Translations under genes and position numbers: made by a program
Notes under the pieces: generated by a model
Told to the model about the DNA's origin: nothing
The model's database searches: none
The model's input: the letters and a program-made list of their open reading frames with translations, nothing else
Shown here: positions 42,240 to 50,466 of the stretch, piece after piece
How the letters are laid out: every line of letters begins with the position of its first letter
Numbering within the stretch: the first letter of the stretch is position 1
Origin: Mycolicibacterium moriokaense
GTDB lineage: Bacteria > Actinomycetota > Actinomycetes > Mycobacteriales > Mycobacteriaceae
DNA: 64,000 nucleotides
Reading direction: 5' to 3'
Assembly (NCBI RefSeq): GCF_003347205.1
Contig: NZ_QQBJ01000011.1
Coordinates: 124,001 to 188,000, forward strand

Positions 42240-43534
42240 GCCGCGTCGTGGAACGCGACCGCTGCGTTCACGAACGCCTCCATGGGCGCGGCAAGGAATC
42301 CGACGCCAGCGGCAGGCCGGTTGATGTGTCGCTGAGCGAGCCCCGAATTGATCGCCGGACGAAGGTCCTTTTCGACGATCTTCAAGATGTCGAAGCCCAT
42401 GGGCGCACCGCGGCCGTCCAATGCGGGCACCCTGAAGACGTCGCTTTCGGCTTGCGTGATTCCGTAAGACTGCAAGGTCAGCCTGGTGGCGTTCTTGGCC
42501 GAACCAGAAATCGATCGCGCGGTGCCGCCGAGCCCGAGTGTCTCGGTAATGGCGCTGTCGCCCATATCGCGATTGACGTCGGACGGCGAAATTCCCGGCA
42601 GCAAATAACCACGGCCGATTTCAGCCAGTCCGGTGAACCACTTATCGCCCAATCCGGACACCTTGATACCGAATTCGGTGCCGTTGCGCGCCATCACGGT
42701 CACAATGCTGCTGTTTTCCACATTGGCGCCCGCGCTGGCGATCGACTTGCAGGTCGCCATCACCGGATTCAGCGCGAATAAATCGTCGCAGTAGATCAGA
42801 TTGGTGACCCTCTTGAGGGTTTCCTGGTCACTGCAGGCCTTGATCAGGCCGGGCATCAATTGCCTCAGGAAAAGGGGCGTCGCGGCATTCATCGTGACAT
42901 GGCAGTCATCGCCCATCAGCAGGCTCTTGCCGATGATCGGGAGGAAGTCGATGTACTCCGCCTCGGCGATGGCCTGATTGAGGATGGGCGCCAGGGTGCT
43001 CTCGATCCAGTGAAGGTGGTCGATGGCGGGCTTTTCGTACACCCCGAATCGAATCGAGGCGCAGCGGTAATCACCGAGATCGTCGCTGATGTTGGCATAG
43101 GTTCGGCGGCCCGATGTCTGATCTTCCACGATATAGACCGACATTGAATTCGTGATGATGCCCGCCATCGGGCCCACCGCGTCGTGGTCGTGGCAAGGCT
43201 CCAAGTCCACTTCGCCTTCGTTGCACTTGTGAACGGCTTCTTCCACGCTGTGGGCCAGTCCTTCGAACAACATGCCCGCGATGACGGCCCCTTTCAGCGG
43301 GCCCGAGGCCTTGTTCCAGGTGATCGGCGGCCCGGCATGCAGAATGAGGTTTTCCCGCATTCCGGGAACGTGCTCACGCGCTTTTCCGATACCGACCAGA
43401 ACGGGATTGGCCTGCTTCATGCGCTTGATGGTCTCGGAATTGGCTTGTTCAATCGCTTCTGCACGCTTTGGATCGCCCTGGACTTTCTGCACAATTTCAT
43501 CAACGCTGGGCTTGACAAAACTTTGAGAGTTCAC
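42236..43534 (-). CDS. DUF1116-family protein (AllG/YlbE-like)
   Basis: A 432-residue protein (ATG 43534) with the DUF1116 features: PVLVGIGKAREHVPGMREN, DHDAVGPMAGIITNSMSVYIVED, GDDCHVTMNAATPLF, MARNGTEFGIKVSG. In other bacteria AllG acts with FdrA/AllF and AllH as oxamate carbamoyltransferase in allantoin breakdown, but no partner gene is present here. Its codons are visibly less GC-rich than the neighbours (frequent AAT, ATT, GAA), suggesting transfer. Convergent with the helicase, overlapping by four bases. Confidence 0.8.
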   Translation of the reverse strand: MNSQSFVKPSVDEIVQKVQGDPKRAEAIEQANSETIKRMKQANPVLVGIGKAREHVPGMRENLILHAGPPITWNKASGPLKGAVIAGMLFEGLAHSVEEAVHKCNEGEVDLEPCHDHDAVGPMAGIITNSMSVYIVEDQTSGRRTYANISDDLGDYRCASIRFGVYEKPAIDHLHWIESTLAPILNQAIAEAEYIDFLPIIGKSLLMGDDCHVTMNAATPLFLRQLMPGLIKACSDQETLKRVTNLIYCDDLFALNPVMATCKSIASAGANVENSSIVTVMARNGTEFGIKVSGLGDKWFTGLAEIGRGYLLPGISPSDVNRDMGDSAITETLGLGGTARSISGSAKNATRLTLQSYGITQAESDVFRVPALDGRGAPMGFDILKIVEKDLRPAINSGLAQRHINRPAAGVGFLAAPMEAFVNAAVAFHDAA

Positions 43535-43675
43535 GGAGCTCCTTGTGAATTTATGACAGCGATTCGCATTCCCCGTCGAGGCCTACCACCTGCGGAGTCT
43601 ATCCACCACCAATCGCGGGATCAAGGAGTTTGCGCCGGCGCAATTGTGCTGGCAAAACGCGTGGCCGCCAGTCGA

Positions 43676-44200
43676 TTACCGACGTGTCCGACTCTGCGCC
43701 AGCTCCGCCAGGTGCTGCAGCGAGTTGGACAGATGCGGCTTGTCGAACGGCGGAAACTGGATGTGCTCGCGCACCTGTGCAGGCACGGCCGACCAGTCGT
43801 AGGTCAGCGTCACGTCCGTCCTGCCGCCGTCGACCGCAGTGAGGTCGTAGCGCCAGATCCAGCCACCGAACTCGAGGTTGGCGTCATCGGCACCCTGGCC
43901 GGGCTGCCACGCGATCGCTCGAGGCGGGTCGAAGACCTCGACGCGGTTGGCCACCTCATAGAACCCGTCGGGATTGGCGGCGTTGTCGTGGTACATGTGC
44001 ATCCGGAACACCTGGCCGACCTCGGTCAACGGCGTGTCCTGGTGCGGTTCGCGCACCCAGCCCGTGCCGTCGATCGCCTGGTGGGTGGTCGGGTCGGCAA
44101 GCACCGCGAACACGGTGTCGATCGGGGCGGCCACGGTGGTGCCTGCGGTCAAATTTTCATCGGTCACGACATAAGGACCGTCGAATGGCCGAAAATTCAT
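43676..44200 (-). CDS. SRPBCC (START-like) domain protein
   Basis: A 174-residue protein from ATG 44200 (NFRPFDGPYVVTDENLTA). It has the SRPBCC pattern: TVAAPIDTVFAVLADPTTHQAIDGTGW, AFRV-type strand RMHMYHDNAANPDGFYEVANRV, GQGADDANLEFGGWIWRYDL, and a closing helix SNSLQHLAELAQ. Such proteins bind hydrophobic ligands. It is divergent from pcp with 37 bp between starts. Ligand unknown. Confidence 0.83.
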   Translation of the reverse strand: MNFRPFDGPYVVTDENLTAGTTVAAPIDTVFAVLADPTTHQAIDGTGWVREPHQDTPLTEVGQVFRMHMYHDNAANPDGFYEVANRVEVFDPPRAIAWQPGQGADDANLEFGGWIWRYDLTAVDGGRTDVTLTYDWSAVPAQVREHIQFPPFDKPHLSNSLQHLAELAQSRTRR

Positions 44201-44237
44201 CGGGACGTCCACCACACCGGTGCAGGAGGCAGAAGAG

Positions 44238-44906
44238 TTGTCGAAGGTTCTCGTCACAGGTTTCGGTCCGTACGCCGACACACCGGTCAATCCGGCCCAG
44301 CTCACCGCCGAAGCCGTTGACGGGCTGACGATCGCGGGCGCCAAGGTGGTGTCGCGCATTGTTCCCAACGCGTACTTCGAGTCGATCGCCGCCGCCGTTG
44401 CGGCCGTCGAGGAGGAGAAGCCCGACCTGCTGATCATGCTGGGGGAATTCGGGGGCCGCGCGGTGATCACCGTCGAACGGCTGGCGCAGAACCTCAACGA
44501 CTGCGCCCGATACGGCGTGGCCGACACCGCTGGCAGGGTGCTGACCGGCGAGCCGACCGCAGTCGACGGGCCGGTCGCGTACTGGGCCACCACCCCCAAC
44601 CGCGCCATGGTCTCGGCGATGCGCCGCGCCGGCATACCAGCCGACTTGTCCGATGCCGCAGGCACTTTCGTCTGCAATCACTTGATGTACGGGATGCTGC
44701 ACCACATCGCCACCAACGACCTGCCCATCCGGGCGGGGTGGATCCACCTGCCGTATCTGCCCGAAGTCGCCGCCCTCGATCGCAACCTGGGCGCCCCGAG
44801 CATGTCGGTGGAAACATTGGCGACAGGTGTGTCCGCCGGCATCGAGGCGGCCGTCGAACACGCCGTCGACACCGAGGAGCCGTTTCTGTCCCGGCTGCAG
44901 ATCTGA
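44238..44906 (+). CDS. pcp: Pyrrolidone-carboxylate (pyroglutamyl) peptidase
   Basis: A 222-residue protein. TTG 44238 (LSKVLVTGFGPY) is chosen because AGGAGG lies nine bases before it; a GTG at 44220 precedes the site. Catalytic set: Glu in VITVERLAQN, Cys in GTFVCNHLMYG, His in GWIHLPYLPE. It removes pyroglutamate from peptide N-termini in the cytoplasm. The same length as M. tuberculosis Pcp as I recall. Confidence 0.92.
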   Translation: MSKVLVTGFGPYADTPVNPAQLTAEAVDGLTIAGAKVVSRIVPNAYFESIAAAVAAVEEEKPDLLIMLGEFGGRAVITVERLAQNLNDCARYGVADTAGRVLTGEPTAVDGPVAYWATTPNRAMVSAMRRAGIPADLSDAAGTFVCNHLMYGMLHHIATNDLPIRAGWIHLPYLPEVAALDRNLGAPSMSVETLATGVSAGIEAAVEHAVDTEEPFLSRLQI

Positions 44907-44932
44907 CGGCGCCGGACTCGTGCTCGATGGGA

Positions 44933-44962
44933 GCTACAGGCCAAGCCCTTCCGGCAGGTCGG
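44933..44962. repeat. 30-bp direct repeat, left copy (right copy 49622-49651)
   Basis: GCTACAGGCCAAGC, one variable base, then CTTCCGGCAGGTCGG occurs here and at 49622-49651 with one mismatch (C versus A). The right copy is the 3' end of the NagD-like gene (encodes ADLPEVLGL). The left copy encodes ADLPEGLGL on the same strand. The pair brackets the PaoABC-like cluster. Confidence 0.8.
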
Positions 44963-45080
44963 CCCTGAGTCTCGTCTCCTTCAGTACGGCGACGCCCAAC
45001 CGCGGCGCGGTGGCACCACCACGTATCTCAGTACCTACGTCATCACCGTCGAGGAGTCGGTGCGCCTTTGAACGTCCTGA
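44934..45080 (-). pseudogene. 3' remnant of a minus-strand gene, source unknown
   Basis: An open stretch of 48 codons without a start reads HRLLDGDDVGTEIRGG, APRLGVAVLKETRLR and ends ADLPEGLGL then stop. The last residues equal the end of the NagD-like protein 4.7 kb away. It may be a degraded gene end cut by the neighbouring cluster. I do not recognise the family. Confidence 0.4.
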
Positions 45081-45114
45081 TCAACTCGCTGGGGGTGTCG
45101 ATCATGTCACTCAT
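45043..45114 (-). pseudogene. 23-codon open frame overlapping the PaoB-like stop, possible truncated fourth gene
   Basis: ATG at 45114 overlaps the stop of the PaoB-like gene (ATGAGTGA), just as the other genes of this operon overlap. It reads MSDMIDTPSELIRTFKGAP then TPRR and stop. It could be the beginning of a lost fourth gene of the cluster, or an incidental short peptide. Confidence 0.3.
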
Positions 45115-46102
45115 GCGACTGAAGAGCAGCCGCCAGAGTCAGCGCGCGCATGACGCTGTGCTTGCCGAGGTCGACTTTGAAGGTGTTCTGCGGCAACGGT
45201 TGCGCACCCTCCAGCGCTAACCGGGCGGCCGCGTCGAACGCGGCCGGACCAGGTGGTTGTCCAAGCAGTACCTGTTCGGCGGCGGGCAGCCGCCACGGTT
45301 TTGCAGCCACGCCGCCGAGTGCAATCGCCGCGTCCGTCACAACGCCGTCGCGGATGTCCAACCCGGCCGCCACGGACACCAGCGCGAACGCGTAGCTCTG
45401 ACGGTCCCGAACCTTCAGATACCAACTGTTGGCGGCCAACCGTGATGGCGGCAGTTCGATGCCGATGATGAGTTCGCCCGGTTGCAGGGTGTTGTCGATG
45501 TGCGGCGTGTCGCCGGGTGGTCGGAAGAACTCGTCGACCGGGATCTGTCGGTCTCCGTCGCACCCCGACACGTGGACGACCGCGTCGAGGATTGTCAGTG
45601 CGACCGCCATGTCGGACGGATGCACGGCAACGCAGTGTTCGCTGGCACCGAACACTGCGTGCGTACGGTGGAATCCGGTCAGCGCGGCGCAACCGCTGTC
45701 CGGCTGACGCTTGTTGCACGCACCGAATGCGACATCCATGAAGTAAGGGCAACGGGTTCGCTGTAGCAGGTTGCCTCCCGCTGTCGCCATGTTGCGCAAC
45801 TGTGCCGTCGCACCGCTCAGAATCGCCTGGGACAAAACGGGATACTGCCCACGCACCAGATCGTGATTGGCGACGGCGGTGTTGGTGGCCCGCGCCCCCA
45901 TCAGCACTCCGCCGGTTGGTGTGGCTTCGATACCGGCGAGGTCGAGCCCACCGATATCCACCAGCGCGGGTGGCTCTTCGACACCGTTCTTCATCAGGTC
46001 CACCAGGTTGGTACCGCCTGCGAGGTAGCGCCCGCCGGACTGCGCGACAAGGCGGACCGCATCCTCGATGCTGACCGCGCGGTGGAAGTCGAACGTCTTC
46101 AC
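45107..46102 (-). CDS. FAD-binding subunit of aldehyde oxidoreductase (PaoB/YagS-like)
   Basis: A 331-residue protein from GTG 46102 overlapping the upstream stop (GTGA). N-terminal FAD domain: FDFHRAVSIEDAVRLVAQSGG, RYLAGGTNLVDLMKNGV, GATAQLRNMATAGGNLLQRTRC. The insert RTRCPYFMDVAFGACNKRQPDSGC holds cysteines that in PaoB carry an extra 4Fe-4S cluster. C-terminal domain follows (HPSDMAVALTILDA). It passes electrons from the 2Fe-2S subunit. Gene order A-B after C differs from E. coli paoABC. Confidence 0.88.
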   Translation of the reverse strand: MKTFDFHRAVSIEDAVRLVAQSGGRYLAGGTNLVDLMKNGVEEPPALVDIGGLDLAGIEATPTGGVLMGARATNTAVANHDLVRGQYPVLSQAILSGATAQLRNMATAGGNLLQRTRCPYFMDVAFGACNKRQPDSGCAALTGFHRTHAVFGASEHCVAVHPSDMAVALTILDAVVHVSGCDGDRQIPVDEFFRPPGDTPHIDNTLQPGELIIGIELPPSRLAANSWYLKVRDRQSYAFALVSVAAGLDIRDGVVTDAAIALGGVAAKPWRLPAAEQVLLGQPPGPAAFDAAARLALEGAQPLPQNTFKVDLGKHSVMRALTLAAALQSHE

Positions 46103-46626
46103 CGGTCCTGCACCACCGAGCGAATGGCCGCCACGATGTTGGCGTAGGCGCCGCAACGACAGATGTTTCCCGCCATGCGTTCGCGAATCTCGCTCTCGGT
46201 CAACGGCGTTGGACCGGCAGCTGCGGCAGCTCCCGGCGTCTCGAAAGACACCGTGGACAGGTCGCCCCTGGCGTGCTCGGCCAGCATGGCGCGGGCTGAG
46301 GAAATCTGCCCCGACGTGCAGTACCCGCACTGGAATCCGTCGAAGTCGACAAAGGCCTGCTGCAGCGGGTGCAGTCCGGCATCGTCGGCGATCCCTTCGA
46401 TCGTCACCACATCGGCACCGTCGATCGACACGGCAAGTGTCAGGCAGCTCAACACCCGTTCTTCATTGACCGCTACCGTGCAGGCCCCGCAGAGACCGTG
46501 ATCGCAGCCCTTTTTCGTGCCGGTGAGGCCTAGTCGGTCGCGCAGCAGATCGAGCAGGGTGGTACGGACGTCGATCGCCACGGTGCGCGGCTCGCCGTTG
46601 ACCCTCAGGGTGATCGTCTCCGTCAC
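46099..46626 (-). CDS. 2Fe-2S subunit of aldehyde oxidoreductase (PaoA/YagT-like)
   Basis: A 175-residue protein. The plant-type cluster is GCDHGLCGACTV with C further in RVLSCLTLA. The second is FQCGYCTSGQ and GNICRCGAYANIV. An insert (STVSFETPGAAAAAGPTPL) is typical of the Pao type. No Tat signal is present, unlike E. coli PaoA, so the complex is probably cytoplasmic here. Coupled at both ends by four-base overlaps. Confidence 0.9.
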   Translation of the reverse strand: MTETITLRVNGEPRTVAIDVRTTLLDLLRDRLGLTGTKKGCDHGLCGACTVAVNEERVLSCLTLAVSIDGADVVTIEGIADDAGLHPLQQAFVDFDGFQCGYCTSGQISSARAMLAEHARGDLSTVSFETPGAAAAAGPTPLTESEIRERMAGNICRCGAYANIVAAIRSVVQDR

Positions 46627-48827
46627 GGGAGGGGCCCTTCGTACGGCATCATCAGATTCTCGAGAGTGATTGGCAGGCTGCGCAATCGCTTGCCGGTGGC
46701 GTGGTGGATGGCGTTCGCGATGGCGGCAGGTGCACCGCAGATCCCGATTTCGCCGATACCGCGCACGCCGAAGGTGGTGAGTTCGTAATCGGGCACCTCG
46801 ATGAACTCGATGTCGAAGTCCGGCCGGTCGACGTGGGTGGGCACGTAGTACTCACCGATCGGCTGGGCGGTGGGATCGTCGTAGACCACGCGTTCGAGCA
46901 GCGCCATCCCCACCCCGAAGGTGATGCCTCCCATCACCTGGCTGCGCGCGAGTTTCGGGTTGAGCACTCGCCCGCAGTCGAATGTCGCGACCCAGCGGGT
47001 GACGCTTGCCCGCCCGATCTGCTCGTCCACCTCGACCTCACAGAAGTGTGCTCCGAAGGATCGGATCGCCGAGCGATCTACACCCATCGCGCCTTCGACC
47101 GAAAAGGTGAGTGCGGCGCGCTCTTCCACTGAAAGCTCCGTCAATTCCTGCTCGGTGACAGCCCCGGTTCCCTTCAGTGTCGAAAGCCGGTGGCGCCACT
47201 CGGATGCGGCGGCGGCGACGGCCGAGCCGACGGTTGCCGTGGTCTGCGATGCGCCGCTGCGCGGGGTCTCGGGCAGGGTGGAGTCGCCGGACTCGAAGAT
47301 CACTGCGGACAACGGAAGCCCGGTGATGTCGGCCGCTAATTGCGCCATCACCGTGCGCACCCCGGTGCCGATCTCGTGGGTAGCCGAGGCGAAGCGCACC
47401 CGTCCATCGGCGTCTGTGGTCACCCGGCAGCCCGCCGGGGCGCGCCGACCCGGGAATGTCGCGGTCGCCATCCCCCAGCCGATCTGAACTCCGTTACGCC
47501 GCAGGCTGCGAGCCGCCAGCGGTCGTTGCGCCCAGCCGAACCGCTCTGCCGCGGAGCGGTAGCAGTCGAGCAGGTGCTTTCCCGACCACGGCTTGCCGGT
47601 GGGCTGATCGAGGTCGGCGTGATTGCGGATGCGAACCTCCAGCGGATCGAGCCCAAGAGCTTCAGCCATCTCGTCCATCGCCACCTCGAGGGCGAAAAGG
47701 CCGGGCGCCTCGCCTGGACCGCGCATGAAGCACGGGCTCGGCACGTTCATCCGTGCAACACGGTGCGAAACCGCCAGTCGTGGCGAGTGGTAAAGGAATC
47801 GGCTCGACAGCCCGGCCGGCTCGCAGAAGTCCGCCACCGGTGAGGTCTCGGACAGGGTGTGATGCTCGGTACCGGTGATCAGACCAGTCGCCTCCGCCAA
47901 GAGCGTGACGTCCTGGGTGGTCGGCGGCCGGTATCCGGTGCCGGAAACCATTTGATCACGGGTGAGCACCATCTTCACTGGACGGCCCACCACCCGCGCG
48001 GCGACAGCACAAAGCAGAACGTGCATCCACAGAAAGACTTTCGACCCGAACGCCCCGCCCACCAACGGCGAGATCACCCGGACCGAAGACTCAGGCAGGC
48101 CCAGGCAGCTGGCGAGGAAGCGTTGTTCACCGGTGATCCACCGGGTGCTGTCGTACACCGTGAGTTGCCCACCGATCCAGTCTGCGATCACCGCCGACAA
48201 CTCCATCGGGTACGGAGCATTCACCGCAGTGGTGTAACTCGCCGAAACCGTTGTCACCGAGGGTGGTTCGTCACGATCACCGCGCTGGTCCTGAAGCTTC
48301 TCGTCGACCACCTCGACCCAATGGTCCGGCCGGTAGCAGCCATGGCGCACCGCGGTGTTCTGGTCGTCGGCGTCGAGGTCGGACACCGCCTCCGCGCGAA
48401 GCGCCGGTTCACGACGTCGATAGGTCAACTGGAACAGCGAGGCCGCATAGGTCGCGTTCTCGAAGGTGTCGGCGACGACGACGGCGACGTGCTGACCGAC
48501 GTAATGCACCATCAAGTCGGACAGCGGCGGCCGACGCTCCACCGGCCAGACGTCGCTGAAATCCGGCGGGGGCGGCCCAATCTGCGGGCAGTTCAGCGGT
48601 GTCAGAACGTGGAGCACGCCGGGTGCGGCGCCGGCGCGCGCGGCCGATTCGGTGATCGACTCGACGTCGATCTCACCGCGCGCGACCTCAGCGCTGACGA
48701 GCACTGCGTGCACGACGCCGGGGACACCGCGATCAGCGGTGTAGAGGGCCGCCCCGGTGACTTTCTCCTGGCCTTCCACCCGGTTGACCGGCATCCCGAC
48801 GCACTCCGCAGGCCGTACCGTCGTCAA
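46623..48827 (-). CDS. Molybdenum-cofactor subunit of aldehyde oxidoreductase (PaoC/YagR-like)
   Basis: About 734 residues from TTG 48827 (MTTVRPAECVGMPVNRVEGQEKV if read as start), placed six bases after AAGGAG; a TTG at 48842 is the alternative. Markers: DRGVPGVVHAVLVSAEVARG, VGGAFGSKVFLWMH, FMRGPGEAPGLFALE, GASQTTATVGSAVAAA, and the active-site Glu in RGIGEIGICGAP. It oxidises aldehydes with the molybdenum cofactor of cytosine dinucleotide type. First cytochrome-free three-subunit set here, transcribed with its FeS and FAD subunits. Confidence 0.9.
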   Translation of the reverse strand: MTTVRPAECVGMPVNRVEGQEKVTGAALYTADRGVPGVVHAVLVSAEVARGEIDVESITESAARAGAAPGVLHVLTPLNCPQIGPPPPDFSDVWPVERRPPLSDLMVHYVGQHVAVVVADTFENATYAASLFQLTYRRREPALRAEAVSDLDADDQNTAVRHGCYRPDHWVEVVDEKLQDQRGDRDEPPSVTTVSASYTTAVNAPYPMELSAVIADWIGGQLTVYDSTRWITGEQRFLASCLGLPESSVRVISPLVGGAFGSKVFLWMHVLLCAVAARVVGRPVKMVLTRDQMVSGTGYRPPTTQDVTLLAEATGLITGTEHHTLSETSPVADFCEPAGLSSRFLYHSPRLAVSHRVARMNVPSPCFMRGPGEAPGLFALEVAMDEMAEALGLDPLEVRIRNHADLDQPTGKPWSGKHLLDCYRSAAERFGWAQRPLAARSLRRNGVQIGWGMATATFPGRRAPAGCRVTTDADGRVRFASATHEIGTGVRTVMAQLAADITGLPLSAVIFESGDSTLPETPRSGASQTTATVGSAVAAAASEWRHRLSTLKGTGAVTEQELTELSVEERAALTFSVEGAMGVDRSAIRSFGAHFCEVEVDEQIGRASVTRWVATFDCGRVLNPKLARSQVMGGITFGVGMALLERVVYDDPTAQPIGEYYVPTHVDRPDFDIEFIEVPDYELTTFGVRGIGEIGICGAPAAIANAIHHATGKRLRSLPITLENLMMPYEGPLP

Positions 48828-48838
48828 CCCGCTCTCCT

Positions 48839-49540
48839 TCAATCGCCGGTCTGTGTGGCGCGGGCGGACCTCGCGATCAATGCCACCGCAAGAACGGCGG
48901 CGAGCGGCCCCAGTTGGACGATGGGCACGAAGAGACCCGCATCCAGCGCCAACAACAGCGCCGCGATGGCGGCCCCAACGACCAGGGCAGCGAGCAAGCC
49001 GAGGTCGAGTGCGACATCCCGCAGGCGCTCACCGCTTGCCAGTCGGATGATCAGTGTCGTCAACGTGCCGGTGAGGTACGTCGTCGACAATCCCGACACG
49101 CCGAACCGCCGCACAGCGGCGCTCTGAACGCCGAGGGCGATCGCGCACACACCCAGCAGCAGGGCCTTCATCACCGCGCCGGGTTGGGCGCCGGCCACCC
49201 ACCATCCAACGGCGTATCCGAGGAACAGCACGGACTCGATCATTAGCGCCTTCGTCACCGCCGGAGGCCAACCGGGATCACCGTCGCCCGGTTTGCCGGC
49301 GATACGGGCGCCGACCGCGCAGCCGAGTACATAGCCCACGACCGCCAGCGCTATCTGCTCGGCGAGGCGCGGATCTCGCTGTCCCAGCGATATGCCGAGG
49401 AGCACGAGATTGCCCGTCATCACACTGGTGAACGCCCCACCCAGAGCCAGGAACGCCAAAGCGTCGGTGGAACCGCTGGTGACGGCGAGAGCGACCGCCG
49501 CCCCGGATAGCCTGCGCGCCGGAGAAACCTTCGCGAGCAT
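48839..49540 (-). CDS. DUF1275 (YoaK-type) membrane protein
   Basis: A 233-residue protein from ATG 49540 (a GTG lies two codons upstream). About six membrane helices: VALAVTSGSTDALAFLALGG with the DUF1275 DALAF motif, TSVMTGNLVLLGIS (the family's TGN), IALAVVGYVLGCAVG, ALLLGVCAIALGVQSAAVRR, and STTYLTGTLTTLIIRL. Function unknown, proposed transporter. It precedes the PaoC-like gene in the same transcript with overlap at the alternative start. Confidence 0.85.
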   Translation of the reverse strand: MLAKVSPARRLSGAAVALAVTSGSTDALAFLALGGAFTSVMTGNLVLLGISLGQRDPRLAEQIALAVVGYVLGCAVGARIAGKPGDGDPGWPPAVTKALMIESVLFLGYAVGWWVAGAQPGAVMKALLLGVCAIALGVQSAAVRRFGVSGLSTTYLTGTLTTLIIRLASGERLRDVALDLGLLAALVVGAAIAALLLALDAGLFVPIVQLGPLAAVLAVALIARSARATQTGD

Positions 49541-49621
49541 TCTCACGATCGAATTCCGCGCGCCGTCTCGCCCTCCCGGGTCGCCGTCAGCGCGAGGGTG
49601 ACCATGTCGGGTGATCCTATC

Positions 49622-49651
49622 GCTACAGGCCAAGCACTTCCGGCAGGTCGG
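49622..49651. repeat. 30-bp direct repeat, right copy (left copy 44933-44962)
   Basis: Part of the NagD-like coding end; differs from the left copy at one base. The pair is in direct orientation and encloses the PaoABC-like genes and DUF1275. Confidence 0.8.
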
Positions 49652-50441
49652 CGACCGAGTCGATGACGTGGTTGGGCTGCATCGCGAACTCGTCGGCGGC
49701 CCACCGGTCCAGGGTGTCCTGACGGAACTTGCCGGTGCGCACCAGCACGCCCGTCATCCCGACCACCTGGGCGGCGAGCACGTCGTTGTTGAGGTCGTCG
49801 CCGATCATGTACATCTCGTCGGGGTCGACACCGAGGCGCGACGCGGCGGCCAGGAACCCGGCGGGCGCCGGTTTGCCGACGGCGGTGGCCTTGCGGCCCG
49901 ACGTCTCCTCCATCCCGATCAGGTACATGCCGGTGTCGATGCGCAGGCCCTCGGCGGTGTTCCACGACGTGCTGCGGTGCATGGCGACCACCGGCACTCC
50001 CTGGGCCATCCAGTCGTAGACCCGGCTGAGCGTCAGGTGGTTGTACTCCGGTCCGGCCCCGCCGAGCAGCACCACGTCCGGGGTCTCGGGCACCGGTCCG
50101 CCGGGCCCGTAGTCGCCGGCGTAGACGATGTCGATTCCCGGCATGTCCTCGGCGATCTGGCCGCTGTTGACCAGGAAACAGCGCGCATCCGGATAGTGGC
50201 TGCGAACGTAATCCGCCGTCAGCACCGCCGCGGTGATCACCTCGTCGGACGCGACGGCCATGCCCGCGTCGCTGAGCAGTCCGGCGATCTGGGTGCGGGT
50301 GCGGGTGGTGGTGTTGGTCAGATACGAGCGGGCAATCTGGTTGTCTGCCAGCACTGCAAGCGTGTCGGCGGCACCCTCGATCGGCTGCCATGACGTCACC
50401 AGGACGCCATCGATGTCGAACAGCACGCCACCGACCGCCAT
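49623..50441 (-). CDS. HAD-IIA phosphatase (NagD-like)
   Basis: A 272-residue protein from ATG 50441. Motif I VLFDIDGVLVTSW, motif II LTNTTTRTRTQI, motif III Lys in VGKPAPAGFLAAA, motif IV MIGDDLNNDVLAAQVVGMTGVLVRTGK. The cap of type C2 lies between. These enzymes dephosphorylate small sugar phosphates, nucleotides or pyridoxal phosphate. Its 3' end is the right copy of the 30-bp repeat. Confidence 0.9.
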   Translation of the reverse strand: MAVGGVLFDIDGVLVTSWQPIEGAADTLAVLADNQIARSYLTNTTTRTRTQIAGLLSDAGMAVASDEVITAAVLTADYVRSHYPDARCFLVNSGQIAEDMPGIDIVYAGDYGPGGPVPETPDVVLLGGAGPEYNHLTLSRVYDWMAQGVPVVAMHRSTSWNTAEGLRIDTGMYLIGMEETSGRKATAVGKPAPAGFLAAASRLGVDPDEMYMIGDDLNNDVLAAQVVGMTGVLVRTGKFRQDTLDRWAADEFAMQPNHVIDSVADLPEVLGL

Positions 50442-50466
50442 GGTGCGACACTAAACAACGCGCGGG

